Shown: piece by piece, positions 1-7,301 of the stretch
Layout: each line of letters begins with the position of its first letter
Numbering within the stretch: the first letter of the stretch is position 1
Assembly: GCF_006335145.1 (NCBI RefSeq)
Contig: NZ_VDMN01000001.1
Location: forward strand, 124,001-188,000
Origin: Aliirhizobium smilacinae
Lineage (GTDB): Bacteria > Pseudomonadota > Alphaproteobacteria > Rhizobiales > Rhizobiaceae
Reading direction: 5' to 3'
DNA length: 64,000 bases
The notes under the pieces: model-generated
What the model was told of the DNA's origin: nothing
Database searches by the model: none
The model's input: the letters and a program-made list of their open reading frames with translations, nothing else
Program-made: the position numbers and the translations under genes

Positions 1-701
1 GAACCGAGGACCACGAGCAATGCTGCGGCCGTCATCACCTCGCGGGCGCCGGAATTGGCGAGCAGCCGGAAGAACGGGTTGAGCAGATAACGCCCGGCCA
101 CGACCAGCGCCACGAGCGCGGCAAAGCCGACACCGATGGATTTCAGACGTTCCAAAAGCGATACAGCCTCGCCTTGCGAAGCAAGCAGCGCCACGATGGC
201 CAGCAGCGGCACGATGGCAAGATCCTCGAACAGCAGGATCGAAACGATATGCTGGCCCTTCGGGGTGTGCAGATGATTGCGCTCCTGCAGCATCTGCATG
301 ACGATTGCCGTCGAGGTCAGCACGAATCCGGTTCCGGCCACGAATGCCACCGGTGCGGACTGTCCGAAGCCGATGCCGATCGCCATCAGCGCCACGATAC
401 AGGCACAGACCTGCAAGGCGCCAAGCCCGAATATATCTTTGCGCATACTCCACAGCCGCGATGGCTGCATCTCGAGTCCGATGATGAACAGGAACATGAC
501 CACGCCCATTTCGGCGATATGCAGAATGGCCTGCGGATCGGAAACGAGTTTCAGGCCGAAGGGGCCGATGACCAGCCCTGCTGCCAGATAGCCCAGAACG
601 GATCCCAGCCCGATCTTCTTGAACAGCGGCGCCGCAATGACGCCCGCACCGAGAAGGGCCACGACCTGGACCAGTTCACTCGCATTTGATTCTGCTGCCA
701 C
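1..701 (-). CDS. Kef-type cation:proton antiporter (CPA2), N-terminal part cut by window edge
   Basis: An open frame runs on the minus strand from a GTG at 699-701 to the left edge, giving the first 233 residues. It begins MAAESNASELVQVV and is a series of hydrophobic helices with GYLAAGLVIGPFGL near the N-terminus, STAIVMQ, and LFEDLAIVPLLA, all familiar from the exchanger domain of the KefB/KefC group. These inner-membrane proteins exchange K+ or Na+ for protons. The only nearby ATG is out of frame, and a purine-rich AGGGGGCC stretch precedes the GTG. The gene lies 30 bp downstream of the DUF971 gene on the same strand, so the two are probably co-transcribed. Whether a C-terminal TrkA-N/RCK domain follows (Kef proper) or not cannot be seen. 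Confidence 0.85.
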   Translation of the reverse strand, partial: MAAESNASELVQVVALLGAGVIAAPLFKKIGLGSVLGYLAAGLVIGPFGLKLVSDPQAILHIAEMGVVMFLFIIGLEMQPSRLWSMRKDIFGLGALQVCACIVALMAIGIGFGQSAPVAFVAGTGFVLTSTAIVMQMLQERNHLHTPKGQHIVSILLFEDLAIVPLLAIVALLASQGEAVSLLERLKSIGVGFAALVALVVAGRYLLNPFFRLLANSGAREVMTAAALLVVLG

Positions 702-731
702 CCGTTGGCCCCCTTTTATATTGTTCTGCCG

Positions 732-1118
732 TTACCGCGCTCGTGCGACACTATCGCGACTTAAGCCCTTAGCGGCCAGATCATCTTCGTATTGTCGAAA
801 TAGATCGTCGCCGTCCGTGCCAAGCTCGCGCAGATAGCGCCAGGTGAAGATGCCGCTATCGTGACCGTCGTCGAAGGCGATGCGCACGGCGTAATTTCCG
901 GCCGCCACGAGATTGCGTATCCCGACCGTCCGCTTGCCCGGAACCGTCACTTTCTGGCCCGGTCCGTGCCCCTGAACCTCGGCCGAGGGCGACAGAACCC
1001 GCATTCGTTCTGCAGGCAAGGCAAAGCTCGCGCCGTCATCGAATGTTACAGTCAGCGTTCTTTTGTCCGCCGAGACGCGCAATTCCGTCGGCCAGCTGTC
1101 GTTCAAACCCTCGGTCAT
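732..1118 (-). CDS. DUF971 domain protein
   Basis: The 128-residue protein is a single DUF971 domain, the small beta-rich fold also found at the N-terminus of gamma-butyrobetaine hydroxylase. Typical features are the start WPTELRVSADKRTLTVTFDDG, the central GIRNLVAAGNYAVRIAFDDGH, and SGIFTWRYLRELG near the C-terminus. The family has been linked to Fe-S cluster assembly or Moco-associated genes, but no reaction is established. It sits divergently from moaA (141-bp gap) and directly upstream of the Kef-like antiporter. The pairing with moaA fits a Moco or Fe-S role, which is inference from context only. Confidence 0.85.
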   Translation of the reverse strand: MTEGLNDSWPTELRVSADKRTLTVTFDDGASFALPAERMRVLSPSAEVQGHGPGQKVTVPGKRTVGIRNLVAAGNYAVRIAFDDGHDSGIFTWRYLRELGTDGDDLFRQYEDDLAAKGLSRDSVARAR

Positions 1119-1259
1119 ATCCGCTCTTTCAATTTGATCGGCTCAGGATTATGGATTTCGGCAATTCGCTGCAACCCTGTCCGCATCATCACGTTCCAGA
1201 ACCTATCCTTGACGTTAAGCAAGATAGCCACCAGATTCGGACAGCAGGAGTAAAAAGAC

Positions 1260-2306
1260 GTGAATTCGATAGTCGCCCCACCTCTACTGGCAGATCCGAC
1301 AGCGGCCCACGCGCCGATGATCGATCCGTTCGGCCGATCGGTGACATATCTTCGCGTTTCCGTGACGGACCGCTGTGATTTCCGCTGCACCTATTGCATG
1401 GCGGAAAACATGACTTTCCTGCCGAAGAAGGATCTGCTGACGCTTGAGGAGCTCGACCGGCTCTGTACCGCCTTTATCGCCAAGGGCGTGCGCAAGCTCC
1501 GCCTCACGGGCGGCGAGCCGCTTGTGCGCAAGAATATCATGTTCCTGGTCGAAGCACTCGGCAAACATATCGAGGCCGGCCGCCTGGACGAGTTGACGCT
1601 GACAACCAACGGCTCTCAGCTTGCCCGCTATGCGCAGGAGCTTCATGATCACGGTGTGCGCCGGATCAACGTGTCGCTGGATACGCTGGACGAGGCCAAG
1701 TTCAAGGCGATCACCCGCTGGGGCAATTTCCGGCAGGTCATGGATGGCATCGACGCGGCGCAGAAGGCCGGTATCAGGATCAAGCTCAATGCCGTGGCGC
1801 TGAAGGATTTCAACGATCTCGAAATCCCCGAGATGATCCGTTTCGCGCATGGCCGCGGCATGGACCTGACGCTGATCGAAACAATGCCGATGGGCGAGAT
1901 CGACGAGGACCGCACCGACCGTTATCTGCCGCTGTCGCAGGTGCGTGCAGGCCTGGAAGAGAAGTTCACGCTTTCCGACATTCCCTACAAGACCGGCGGC
2001 CCGGCGCGGTATTTCGAGGTGAAGGAAACCGGCGGTCGACTCGGCTTCATCACGCCCATGACGCATAATTTCTGCGAGAGCTGCAACCGCGTCCGCCTCA
2101 CCTGCACCGGCACCCTCTATATGTGCCTCGGCCAGGAGGACGCCGCCGACCTGCGCACCGCGTTGCGTGCGTCGGGAGACAACGAATATCTGGCGGCCGC
2201 GATTGACGAGGCGATCACCCGCAAGCCCAAGGGCCACGATTTCATCATCGACCGGACCCACAAGCGGCCCGCCGTCGCCCGGCATATGAGCGTCACCGGC
2301 GGGTAG
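1260..2306 (+). CDS. moaA: GTP 3',8-cyclase MoaA
   Basis: MoaA is the radical-SAM enzyme that starts molybdenum cofactor synthesis by converting GTP to 3',8-cyclo-7,8-dihydro-GTP. The 348-residue protein has the radical-SAM cysteines C39, C43 and C46 (CDFRCTYC), the SAM-binding TGGEPL, and the second 4Fe-4S site C272-x2-C275-x13-C289 that binds GTP. The C-terminal Gly-Gly (SVTGG) needed in the active site is present. The start is a GTG nine bases after AGGAG (1246-1250); an internal ATG at 1317 has no comparable ribosome binding site. A strong hairpin follows at 2366-2398. The partner mobA and mobB genes lie 4 kb downstream, and no moaC or moaE is in the window. Confidence 0.96.
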   Translation: MNSIVAPPLLADPTAAHAPMIDPFGRSVTYLRVSVTDRCDFRCTYCMAENMTFLPKKDLLTLEELDRLCTAFIAKGVRKLRLTGGEPLVRKNIMFLVEALGKHIEAGRLDELTLTTNGSQLARYAQELHDHGVRRINVSLDTLDEAKFKAITRWGNFRQVMDGIDAAQKAGIRIKLNAVALKDFNDLEIPEMIRFAHGRGMDLTLIETMPMGEIDEDRTDRYLPLSQVRAGLEEKFTLSDIPYKTGGPARYFEVKETGGRLGFITPMTHNFCESCNRVRLTCTGTLYMCLGQEDAADLRTALRASGDNEYLAAAIDEAITRKPKGHDFIIDRTHKRPAVARHMSVTGG

Positions 2307-2365
2307 CCACTCGTCGCGGTCTCACATCATCGTTGACGACATCCGGCGAACGGTCGGCAAGCAGC

Positions 2366-2398
2366 AAAAAGCCGCCGTCGTTTCCGAAGGCGGCTTTT
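2366..2398. terminator. Bidirectional terminator between moaA and the chemoreceptor gene
   Basis: The arms AAAAAGCCGCC (2366-2376) and GGCGGCTTTT (2389-2398) form a GC-rich stem with A-tract and T-tract flanks around a 12-base loop. It lies between the convergent moaA and chemoreceptor genes and can serve both strands. Confidence 0.85.
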
Positions 2399-2434
2399 CG
2401 AGATTTACCCAAGACGCGAGCTCATGCCCGCATG

Positions 2435-4999
2435 TCAGGCTGCATCGCTGCGATATCCACGCTGCCGCGTCTCTCCATAATGCTGGCCGGTGTCTCCCGT
2501 TCTGAAGCGGCCGATCTTATGGGTCAGGTCCTCCACCCTGTGACGCAGACCACGGATCTCGGCATTGTTCTCCTCGACCATTGCGGCATTCTGCTGGGTG
2601 ATCAGCTCGACGTCATGCACGGCCTGGGTGACCTGGGTAATGCCGGTGGACTGTTCTGCCGCAGCAGAGGAAATCTGTGCCACCAGTTTACGGACGTCGG
2701 TCACATGCGCGATGATCTTCGAAAGCGCCTCGCCGGTTTCCTCGACGAGCTGGACGCCGCTTTCCACCTGGTTTGCGCTAGCCGAGATCAGCTGCTTGAT
2801 CTCGCGTGCAGCACCGGCACATCGCTGCGCCAGTTCGCGGACTTCCTGGGCGACGACCGCAAAGCCGCGCCCCGCCTCGCCAGCGCGAGCAGCCTCGACG
2901 CCGGCATTGAGCGCCAGAAGGTTCGTCTGGAAGGCGATCTCGTCGATCACACCGATGATCTGGCTGATCTTGTCGGAGGAACGGCTGATCTCGCCCATCG
3001 CATTGACGGCGCGCGACACGACTTCGCCGGAGCGCACCGCAAATTCTTCCGTCTCGTTGACCGATTGCGATGTCTGCCGGGCATTTGTTGCCGTGCTGCG
3101 CACGACATCGCTCAGGTGGCGCAAAGCCCGCGAGCTTTCCTCGAGTGCTGCGGCCTGCTGTTCTGTGCGCCGCGCCAGATCGTCGGCAGAGGCAGACAGG
3201 TTGGCGGTACCGCCGTTGATCTCCTGTGCAGCAAACCCGACTTCCGACAATGTCGCACGCAGCGCATCGACAGCCTGGTTATAGGTTCTGGCCATCACGA
3301 CGAAATCGGCCGGCAGGTTTTCGTCCATGCCTGTCGCCAGATCGCCTTCCGCCAGATTGCCGAGCACGCCGGACAGCGCCGTCAGCGCATGCTTCTGGTC
3401 CGCTGCGACGCGGGCACGTTCGCTGGCGCGCTGTTCGGATTCAGCGGAAGAGAGTTCGCGCGCGAGGGCGGCTTCCTGCTCCAGCCGGACATTCTCCCTC
3501 GCCGCATCGCGAAACACCGTGACGGAGCGCACCATCTCGCCGATCTCGTCGCCGCGCTCTCGGCCCTCGATCGAAACCTCCAGATCGCCATCGGCAAGAC
3601 GCTTCATTACTTCCGTCACCCGACGCAGCGGTCCACGCAGCGTCTCGACCAGCATCAGGCCACCGGCGATTGCCAGAACCGTACCGACGACCATGGCGAC
3701 GACCGAAAGGTTTGCCGACCGTTCACTGTCTTCCTTGCCGACTTCCTGAGCCTGGGCGACAAAATCCTTCAAGCCCGCCATGGCAGCGGTCAGAGTAGCG
3801 GCCGAAGCCGTCTTCTTCTGCTGCCAGTCACCGGCAATCGCGATCAGCTTGGCTGACCCTGCGTCCAGCAATGCCAGCTGCGGCTCCAGCTTCACGCCAA
3901 ACCCAGCCATGGTGAAATTGGTCTTGGCAAGCTCCGAGACGCGGGCCGAAACGGTACGCAGGCCCGCAGTCGCCTCAAGAAGCGGCCTTTGTGAAGCCTC
4001 GCTCATCGTGCCGCTCATCCGCTCGACAAGAAGTTTCAACTCGTCGATACGACGTAGCGAATCCTCTGTCTGGCCAAGCAGTTCACGCTGAGCGGTGACA
4101 TCACCTTCAAGGCCGACGAACCTTTCAGCGGCGGTTACCGCCCTGCTGTTGGACAGATTATCCAGATCCCTCTGGATCGGCATGAGGGCGCTCGTTCCGA
4201 CACGCGCCGCCTGCGCCTTGTCGGCAATCGCACCCTCCCCTGTAACCGCCGCCTTCAGCTTGGCAGCGGCCTGACGCGCAGGATCGAAGGCCTTGCCCGC
4301 CTTTTCGGAGATCAGCGTACTGATCTTGGCGAACTCCTCTTCCAGCGGGCCGAGATAGAGCTTTGCCGTATTGATCGCCGCGTCGTCGCTTTCGGCGCGG
4401 CGCATGGCTTCGCGCAGATCCGAGATTCGACCCGACACGGCGTTATAGGCATAGGCCTCCAATAGCATGCCCTTGGCGAATTTCTCCTTGCCCGCACTCT
4501 GCTTGCGCAGAGTGCCAATCTGCGCTTCCACCTCCGTGCCGAGCGCATCGATCTCCGCCACGGCGGTTGCCATCTGCGTATCCGTTTCATCCCGAAGCAT
4601 TTTGACCGCCCACAAGGCGTCCGCATGGCCGCGCATGGCGGACGCGAGGCCGATGACCGGCGCGACGCGCGCGCGATCCCCCTCGTTTGCCAAAAGGCCA
4701 TTCAGCGTGACGACACCTTTTTCCTGGGTGTCGATATCCGCCTTCAGCGCCGCCAGCGTCTTTTCGTTCGGGACTGAGGAATAGTCCTGCAGGCTTGCCT
4801 GAAGTCGCTCGAAGTCGCCGATATTCTCAATCGTCGCGCGGGTAACGGTCATGTGGCCGTTCAGCGTGTTCGCCGTATAATACCCGGCAAGGCCCACGCC
4901 TGCGATCAACAGAACCAGGGGAACAACAAACAGAAGAACCTTGGTGACAATTTTCCGGCTTTGCAAAAGTCGATCGATAAACAATTTTTTCCCCGTCAT
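2435..4999 (-). CDS. Methyl-accepting chemotaxis protein with two HAMP regions
   Basis: Taken from the ATG at 4999 this is an 854-residue chemoreceptor. It has a cytosolic start (MTGKKLFIDR), a first membrane segment at about 20-42, a long helical periplasmic region of some 390 residues, and a second membrane segment ending LMLVETLRGP. A HAMP domain (LADGDLEVSIEGRERGDEIG) follows, then a second HAMP-like stretch (LAEGDLATGMDENLPADF), then the signalling domain with the highly conserved hairpin tip EIAFQTNLLALNAGVEAARA. It would relay a ligand signal to CheA/CheW. The frame stays open upstream to 5110, but those 37 residues look non-coding; no start has a convincing Shine-Dalgarno sequence. 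The C-terminus lacks an obvious CheR/CheB tethering pentapeptide. The ligand is unknown. Confidence 0.9.
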   Translation of the reverse strand: MTGKKLFIDRLLQSRKIVTKVLLFVVPLVLLIAGVGLAGYYTANTLNGHMTVTRATIENIGDFERLQASLQDYSSVPNEKTLAALKADIDTQEKGVVTLNGLLANEGDRARVAPVIGLASAMRGHADALWAVKMLRDETDTQMATAVAEIDALGTEVEAQIGTLRKQSAGKEKFAKGMLLEAYAYNAVSGRISDLREAMRRAESDDAAINTAKLYLGPLEEEFAKISTLISEKAGKAFDPARQAAAKLKAAVTGEGAIADKAQAARVGTSALMPIQRDLDNLSNSRAVTAAERFVGLEGDVTAQRELLGQTEDSLRRIDELKLLVERMSGTMSEASQRPLLEATAGLRTVSARVSELAKTNFTMAGFGVKLEPQLALLDAGSAKLIAIAGDWQQKKTASAATLTAAMAGLKDFVAQAQEVGKEDSERSANLSVVAMVVGTVLAIAGGLMLVETLRGPLRRVTEVMKRLADGDLEVSIEGRERGDEIGEMVRSVTVFRDAARENVRLEQEAALARELSSAESEQRASERARVAADQKHALTALSGVLGNLAEGDLATGMDENLPADFVVMARTYNQAVDALRATLSEVGFAAQEINGGTANLSASADDLARRTEQQAAALEESSRALRHLSDVVRSTATNARQTSQSVNETEEFAVRSGEVVSRAVNAMGEISRSSDKISQIIGVIDEIAFQTNLLALNAGVEAARAGEAGRGFAVVAQEVRELAQRCAGAAREIKQLISASANQVESGVQLVEETGEALSKIIAHVTDVRKLVAQISSAAAEQSTGITQVTQAVHDVELITQQNAAMVEENNAEIRGLRHRVEDLTHKIGRFRTGDTGQHYGETRQRGYRSDAA

Positions 5000-5207
5000 T
5001 TGGCTGCGCTGAGGGCACGACTGCATGTGTGCGCAACGGAGCGATTCCTGCCTCATGCGGGAACATTGGCACACGATGTCCACTTTCGGTTGAGCAACCG
5101 TTAATGGCAACTGGCGACATTTTCGCGCGGGGAAAAGAGAGCGGAAAAACGCTGGCAGCGACCATGCCGATCACGTAAACACGCACAGCAGGGGTGGAGG
5201 AATCAGG

Positions 5208-6116
5208 ATGGCATTGTCGGACAACACGCGGGGCGCGCTGCTCATGGCGACCGCGATGGCAGTGTTTTCCTGCAATGACGCCATGGTGAAGTCTTTGACC
5301 CATGATCTCAGCATCCCCCAGATCATGGCGGTGCGCGGCGTATTGACGACGGCACTCGTTTTAGCGGTGTCGATCGCACTCGGCGCACGACTGTCGTTCC
5401 GCACGCTCACCCATCCACTGGTGCTGTTGCGGACCGCATTCGAGCTTGGCGCAACGCTTTGCTTCTTCAATGCGCTTGCCAGGATCGACTTTGCCTCGGC
5501 CGCATCGATCATGCAGTCGCTGCCGCTGGCGGTAACGCTCGGAGCTGCGCTTCTGTTTCGTGAACCGGTCGGCTGGCGGCGCTGGAGCGCCATCATCGTC
5601 GGTTTTCTCGGCGTACTGCTGATCATCCAGCCCGGACCGGAAGGTTTTTCCACCGATGCACTGTTCCCGCTTGCTGCCGTCTTTTTCACCGCGTCCCGCG
5701 ATCTGGTAACGCGCCGGATCGCGAAGGAAATCCCGACCATTCACGTGACCCTGTTCACGTCCTTCATCATCATGGCAGTCGGCTTTGCTCTGATCGGCCC
5801 GACCGGTGGCTGGCATCCGATTTCAAGCTTCAACTGGCTGCTTCTTGTACTTACCGCAATTGCCGTATTCTGCGGCTACCAGACCATTATCCTTGCCATG
5901 CGCGGAGGAGAGATCTCCTTTGTCGCCCCGTTCCGCTACACGAGTCTGATCTGGGCGCTGGTGATCGGCGTTCTTGTTTTCGGCGAACGTCCGGGGATGA
6001 CCGTTCTTGCGGGCGCGGTCGTCGTTATCTGCTCCGGCCTCTATACATTCTATCGGGAAAGCCGCCGCTCCATCGATACGGCGAAAGCGGCCGCCGTACC
6101 TCCGGCGAGCGGCTGA
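5208..6116 (+). CDS. EamA/DMT-family transporter
   Basis: The 302-residue protein has about ten hydrophobic segments arranged as two EamA repeats, the layout of drug/metabolite exporters of the inner membrane. It opens MALSDNTRGALLMATAMAVF and contains the family-typical FxNALARIDFASAASIMQSLPLAVTLGAALLF region (residues about 85-120) and a repeat of it in the second half. The ATG follows GGAGGAATCAGG. Its stop is two bases before mobA, so it may be translated from one message with mobA and mobB. The substrate cannot be told from sequence; related proteins export amino acids, purines or riboflavin precursors. Confidence 0.88.
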   Translation: MALSDNTRGALLMATAMAVFSCNDAMVKSLTHDLSIPQIMAVRGVLTTALVLAVSIALGARLSFRTLTHPLVLLRTAFELGATLCFFNALARIDFASAASIMQSLPLAVTLGAALLFREPVGWRRWSAIIVGFLGVLLIIQPGPEGFSTDALFPLAAVFFTASRDLVTRRIAKEIPTIHVTLFTSFIIMAVGFALIGPTGGWHPISSFNWLLLVLTAIAVFCGYQTIILAMRGGEISFVAPFRYTSLIWALVIGVLVFGERPGMTVLAGAVVVICSGLYTFYRESRRSIDTAKAAAVPPASG

Positions 6117-6118
6117 CG

Positions 6119-6733
6119 ATGCGCCCGCCCGGTCTGATCCTCGCCGGCGGCAGGTCGAGCCGCATGGGAGAAAACAAGGCGCTTCTCCGGCTCGGTAACG
6201 ACACCATTCTCGGTCATATCGTGCGCAGACTTTCGCCGCAGGTCTCGACGCTCGCAATCAACAGCGCTGTTTCCTTTTCAGGGTTTGAGACGTTCCACTA
6301 TCTTGAAGACCGTCCCGGCAGACGGCTCGGACCGCTCGCCGGCATTCTGACCGGGATGCGCCATTTTTCGGCCCAACCATCGGAACCGTCCCATTTCGCC
6401 AGCGCGCCTTGCGACAGCCCTTTCCTGCCGCTCGATCTGGTGCCTCAGCTCACCGCAGCCTGCCCCGATCCCGAGACCATCATCATCGCGACCTCACTGG
6501 ATCGCCGCCACCCGGTTTTCGGGCTCTGGCCGGTGGCTCTGGCCGATGATCTCGAACAATGGCTGGTGGATGACGGAAATCGCCGCATCAACGCATTTCT
6601 CAATCGTCATCGCACGGTGACCGTGAATTTCCAGCCGCTTCATACGCGTCACGGCGCACTCGATCCCTTCTACAACATCAATACGCCCGAAGAGCTTGCC
6701 CATGTCGCAACTTTCGCGGAGAGCCTTGAATGA
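6119..6733 (+). CDS. mobA: Molybdenum cofactor guanylyltransferase MobA
   Basis: MobA attaches GMP from GTP to Mo-molybdopterin, making the MGD cofactor used by DMSO-reductase-family enzymes. The 204-residue protein begins with the nucleotidyltransferase signature GLILAGGRSSRMG-NKALLRLG (residues 5-26), and has GRRLGPLAGILTGM and the substrate-binding CDSPFLP. The length is normal. It starts two bases after the EamA transporter gene and overlaps mobB by four bases (ATGA), a clear sign of translational coupling with mobB. Confidence 0.95.
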   Translation: MRPPGLILAGGRSSRMGENKALLRLGNDTILGHIVRRLSPQVSTLAINSAVSFSGFETFHYLEDRPGRRLGPLAGILTGMRHFSAQPSEPSHFASAPCDSPFLPLDLVPQLTAACPDPETIIIATSLDRRHPVFGLWPVALADDLEQWLVDDGNRRINAFLNRHRTVTVNFQPLHTRHGALDPFYNINTPEELAHVATFAESLE

Positions 6734-7245
6734 ACAAGACGCCCGCCTTCGGCATTTCCGGATGGAAAAATTCGGGAAAGACAGGACTGACGGTTCGTCT
6801 GGTCCAAGAGCTTACCGCTCGCGGTTACCGCATCTCGACCATCAAACATGCTCACCATGAGTTCGACATCGACAAACCCGGCGCCGATTCCTTCCGGCAC
6901 CGGGAAGCAGGTGCCGGGGAAGTGGCGATCGTATCGGGGACGCGCTTTGCCATCATGCATGAATTGAGAGGCGCCGCAGAGCCGACGCTTGCCGAGATCC
7001 TTTTGCGAATGGCGCCCTGCGATCTGGTGCTGGTCGAGGGCTACAAGCGGGAGGCCATCCCGAAAATCGAGCTGCGCCGAATGGAATCGAAAAACCTAGA
7101 GCCATTGGCTCCGAACGATCCCCATGTCGTCGCCATCGCTGCGGATCATCCGATCGAAAAGCAGGCATTGCCCGTCTTCGATCTGGACGACACAACGGCG
7201 ATCGCCGATTTCATCGTGAGCTCAATCGGCCTTTCAATACGCTGA
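6730..7245 (+). CDS. mobB: Molybdopterin-guanine dinucleotide biosynthesis protein MobB
   Basis: MobB is a P-loop GTP-binding protein that assists MobA in forming or delivering the MGD cofactor. The 171-residue protein has the Walker A motif GWKNSGKT at residues 11-18, followed by the characteristic STIKHAHHEFDIDKPGADSF and the LVEGYKREAIPKIEL motif. It overlaps mobA by four bases. An imperfect hairpin with a T-rich tail directly after the stop closes the transcription unit, and the large OmpA gene converges from the other side. Confidence 0.94.
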   Translation: MNKTPAFGISGWKNSGKTGLTVRLVQELTARGYRISTIKHAHHEFDIDKPGADSFRHREAGAGEVAIVSGTRFAIMHELRGAAEPTLAEILLRMAPCDLVLVEGYKREAIPKIELRRMESKNLEPLAPNDPHVVAIAADHPIEKQALPVFDLDDTTAIADFIVSSIGLSIR

Positions 7246-7280
7246 AAGCCGCCGGCCGGATGGCCGACGACTTTCTTTTT
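7245..7280. terminator. Terminator between mobB and the OmpA-family gene
   Basis: The arms 7245-7257 (AAAGCCGCCGGCC) and 7262-7274 (GGCCGACGACTTT) pair over 13 positions with two mismatches around the loop GGAT, and CTTTTT follows on the plus strand. The position between two convergent genes supports a shared terminator. Confidence 0.6.
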
Positions 7281-7301
7281 CAGAACATGCAGCCGAACTG
7301 C

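Noticed and set aside
1119..1259. Possible Moco riboswitch upstream of moaA
   Set aside because: Only 141 bp separate the divergent genes and no extended paired structure of that type is visible.
2333..3856. 507-codon open frame on the plus strand
   Set aside because: It lies antisense to the chemoreceptor gene, whose signalling domain is unmistakable; the frame's product has no family features and arises from codon bias of the high-GC gene.
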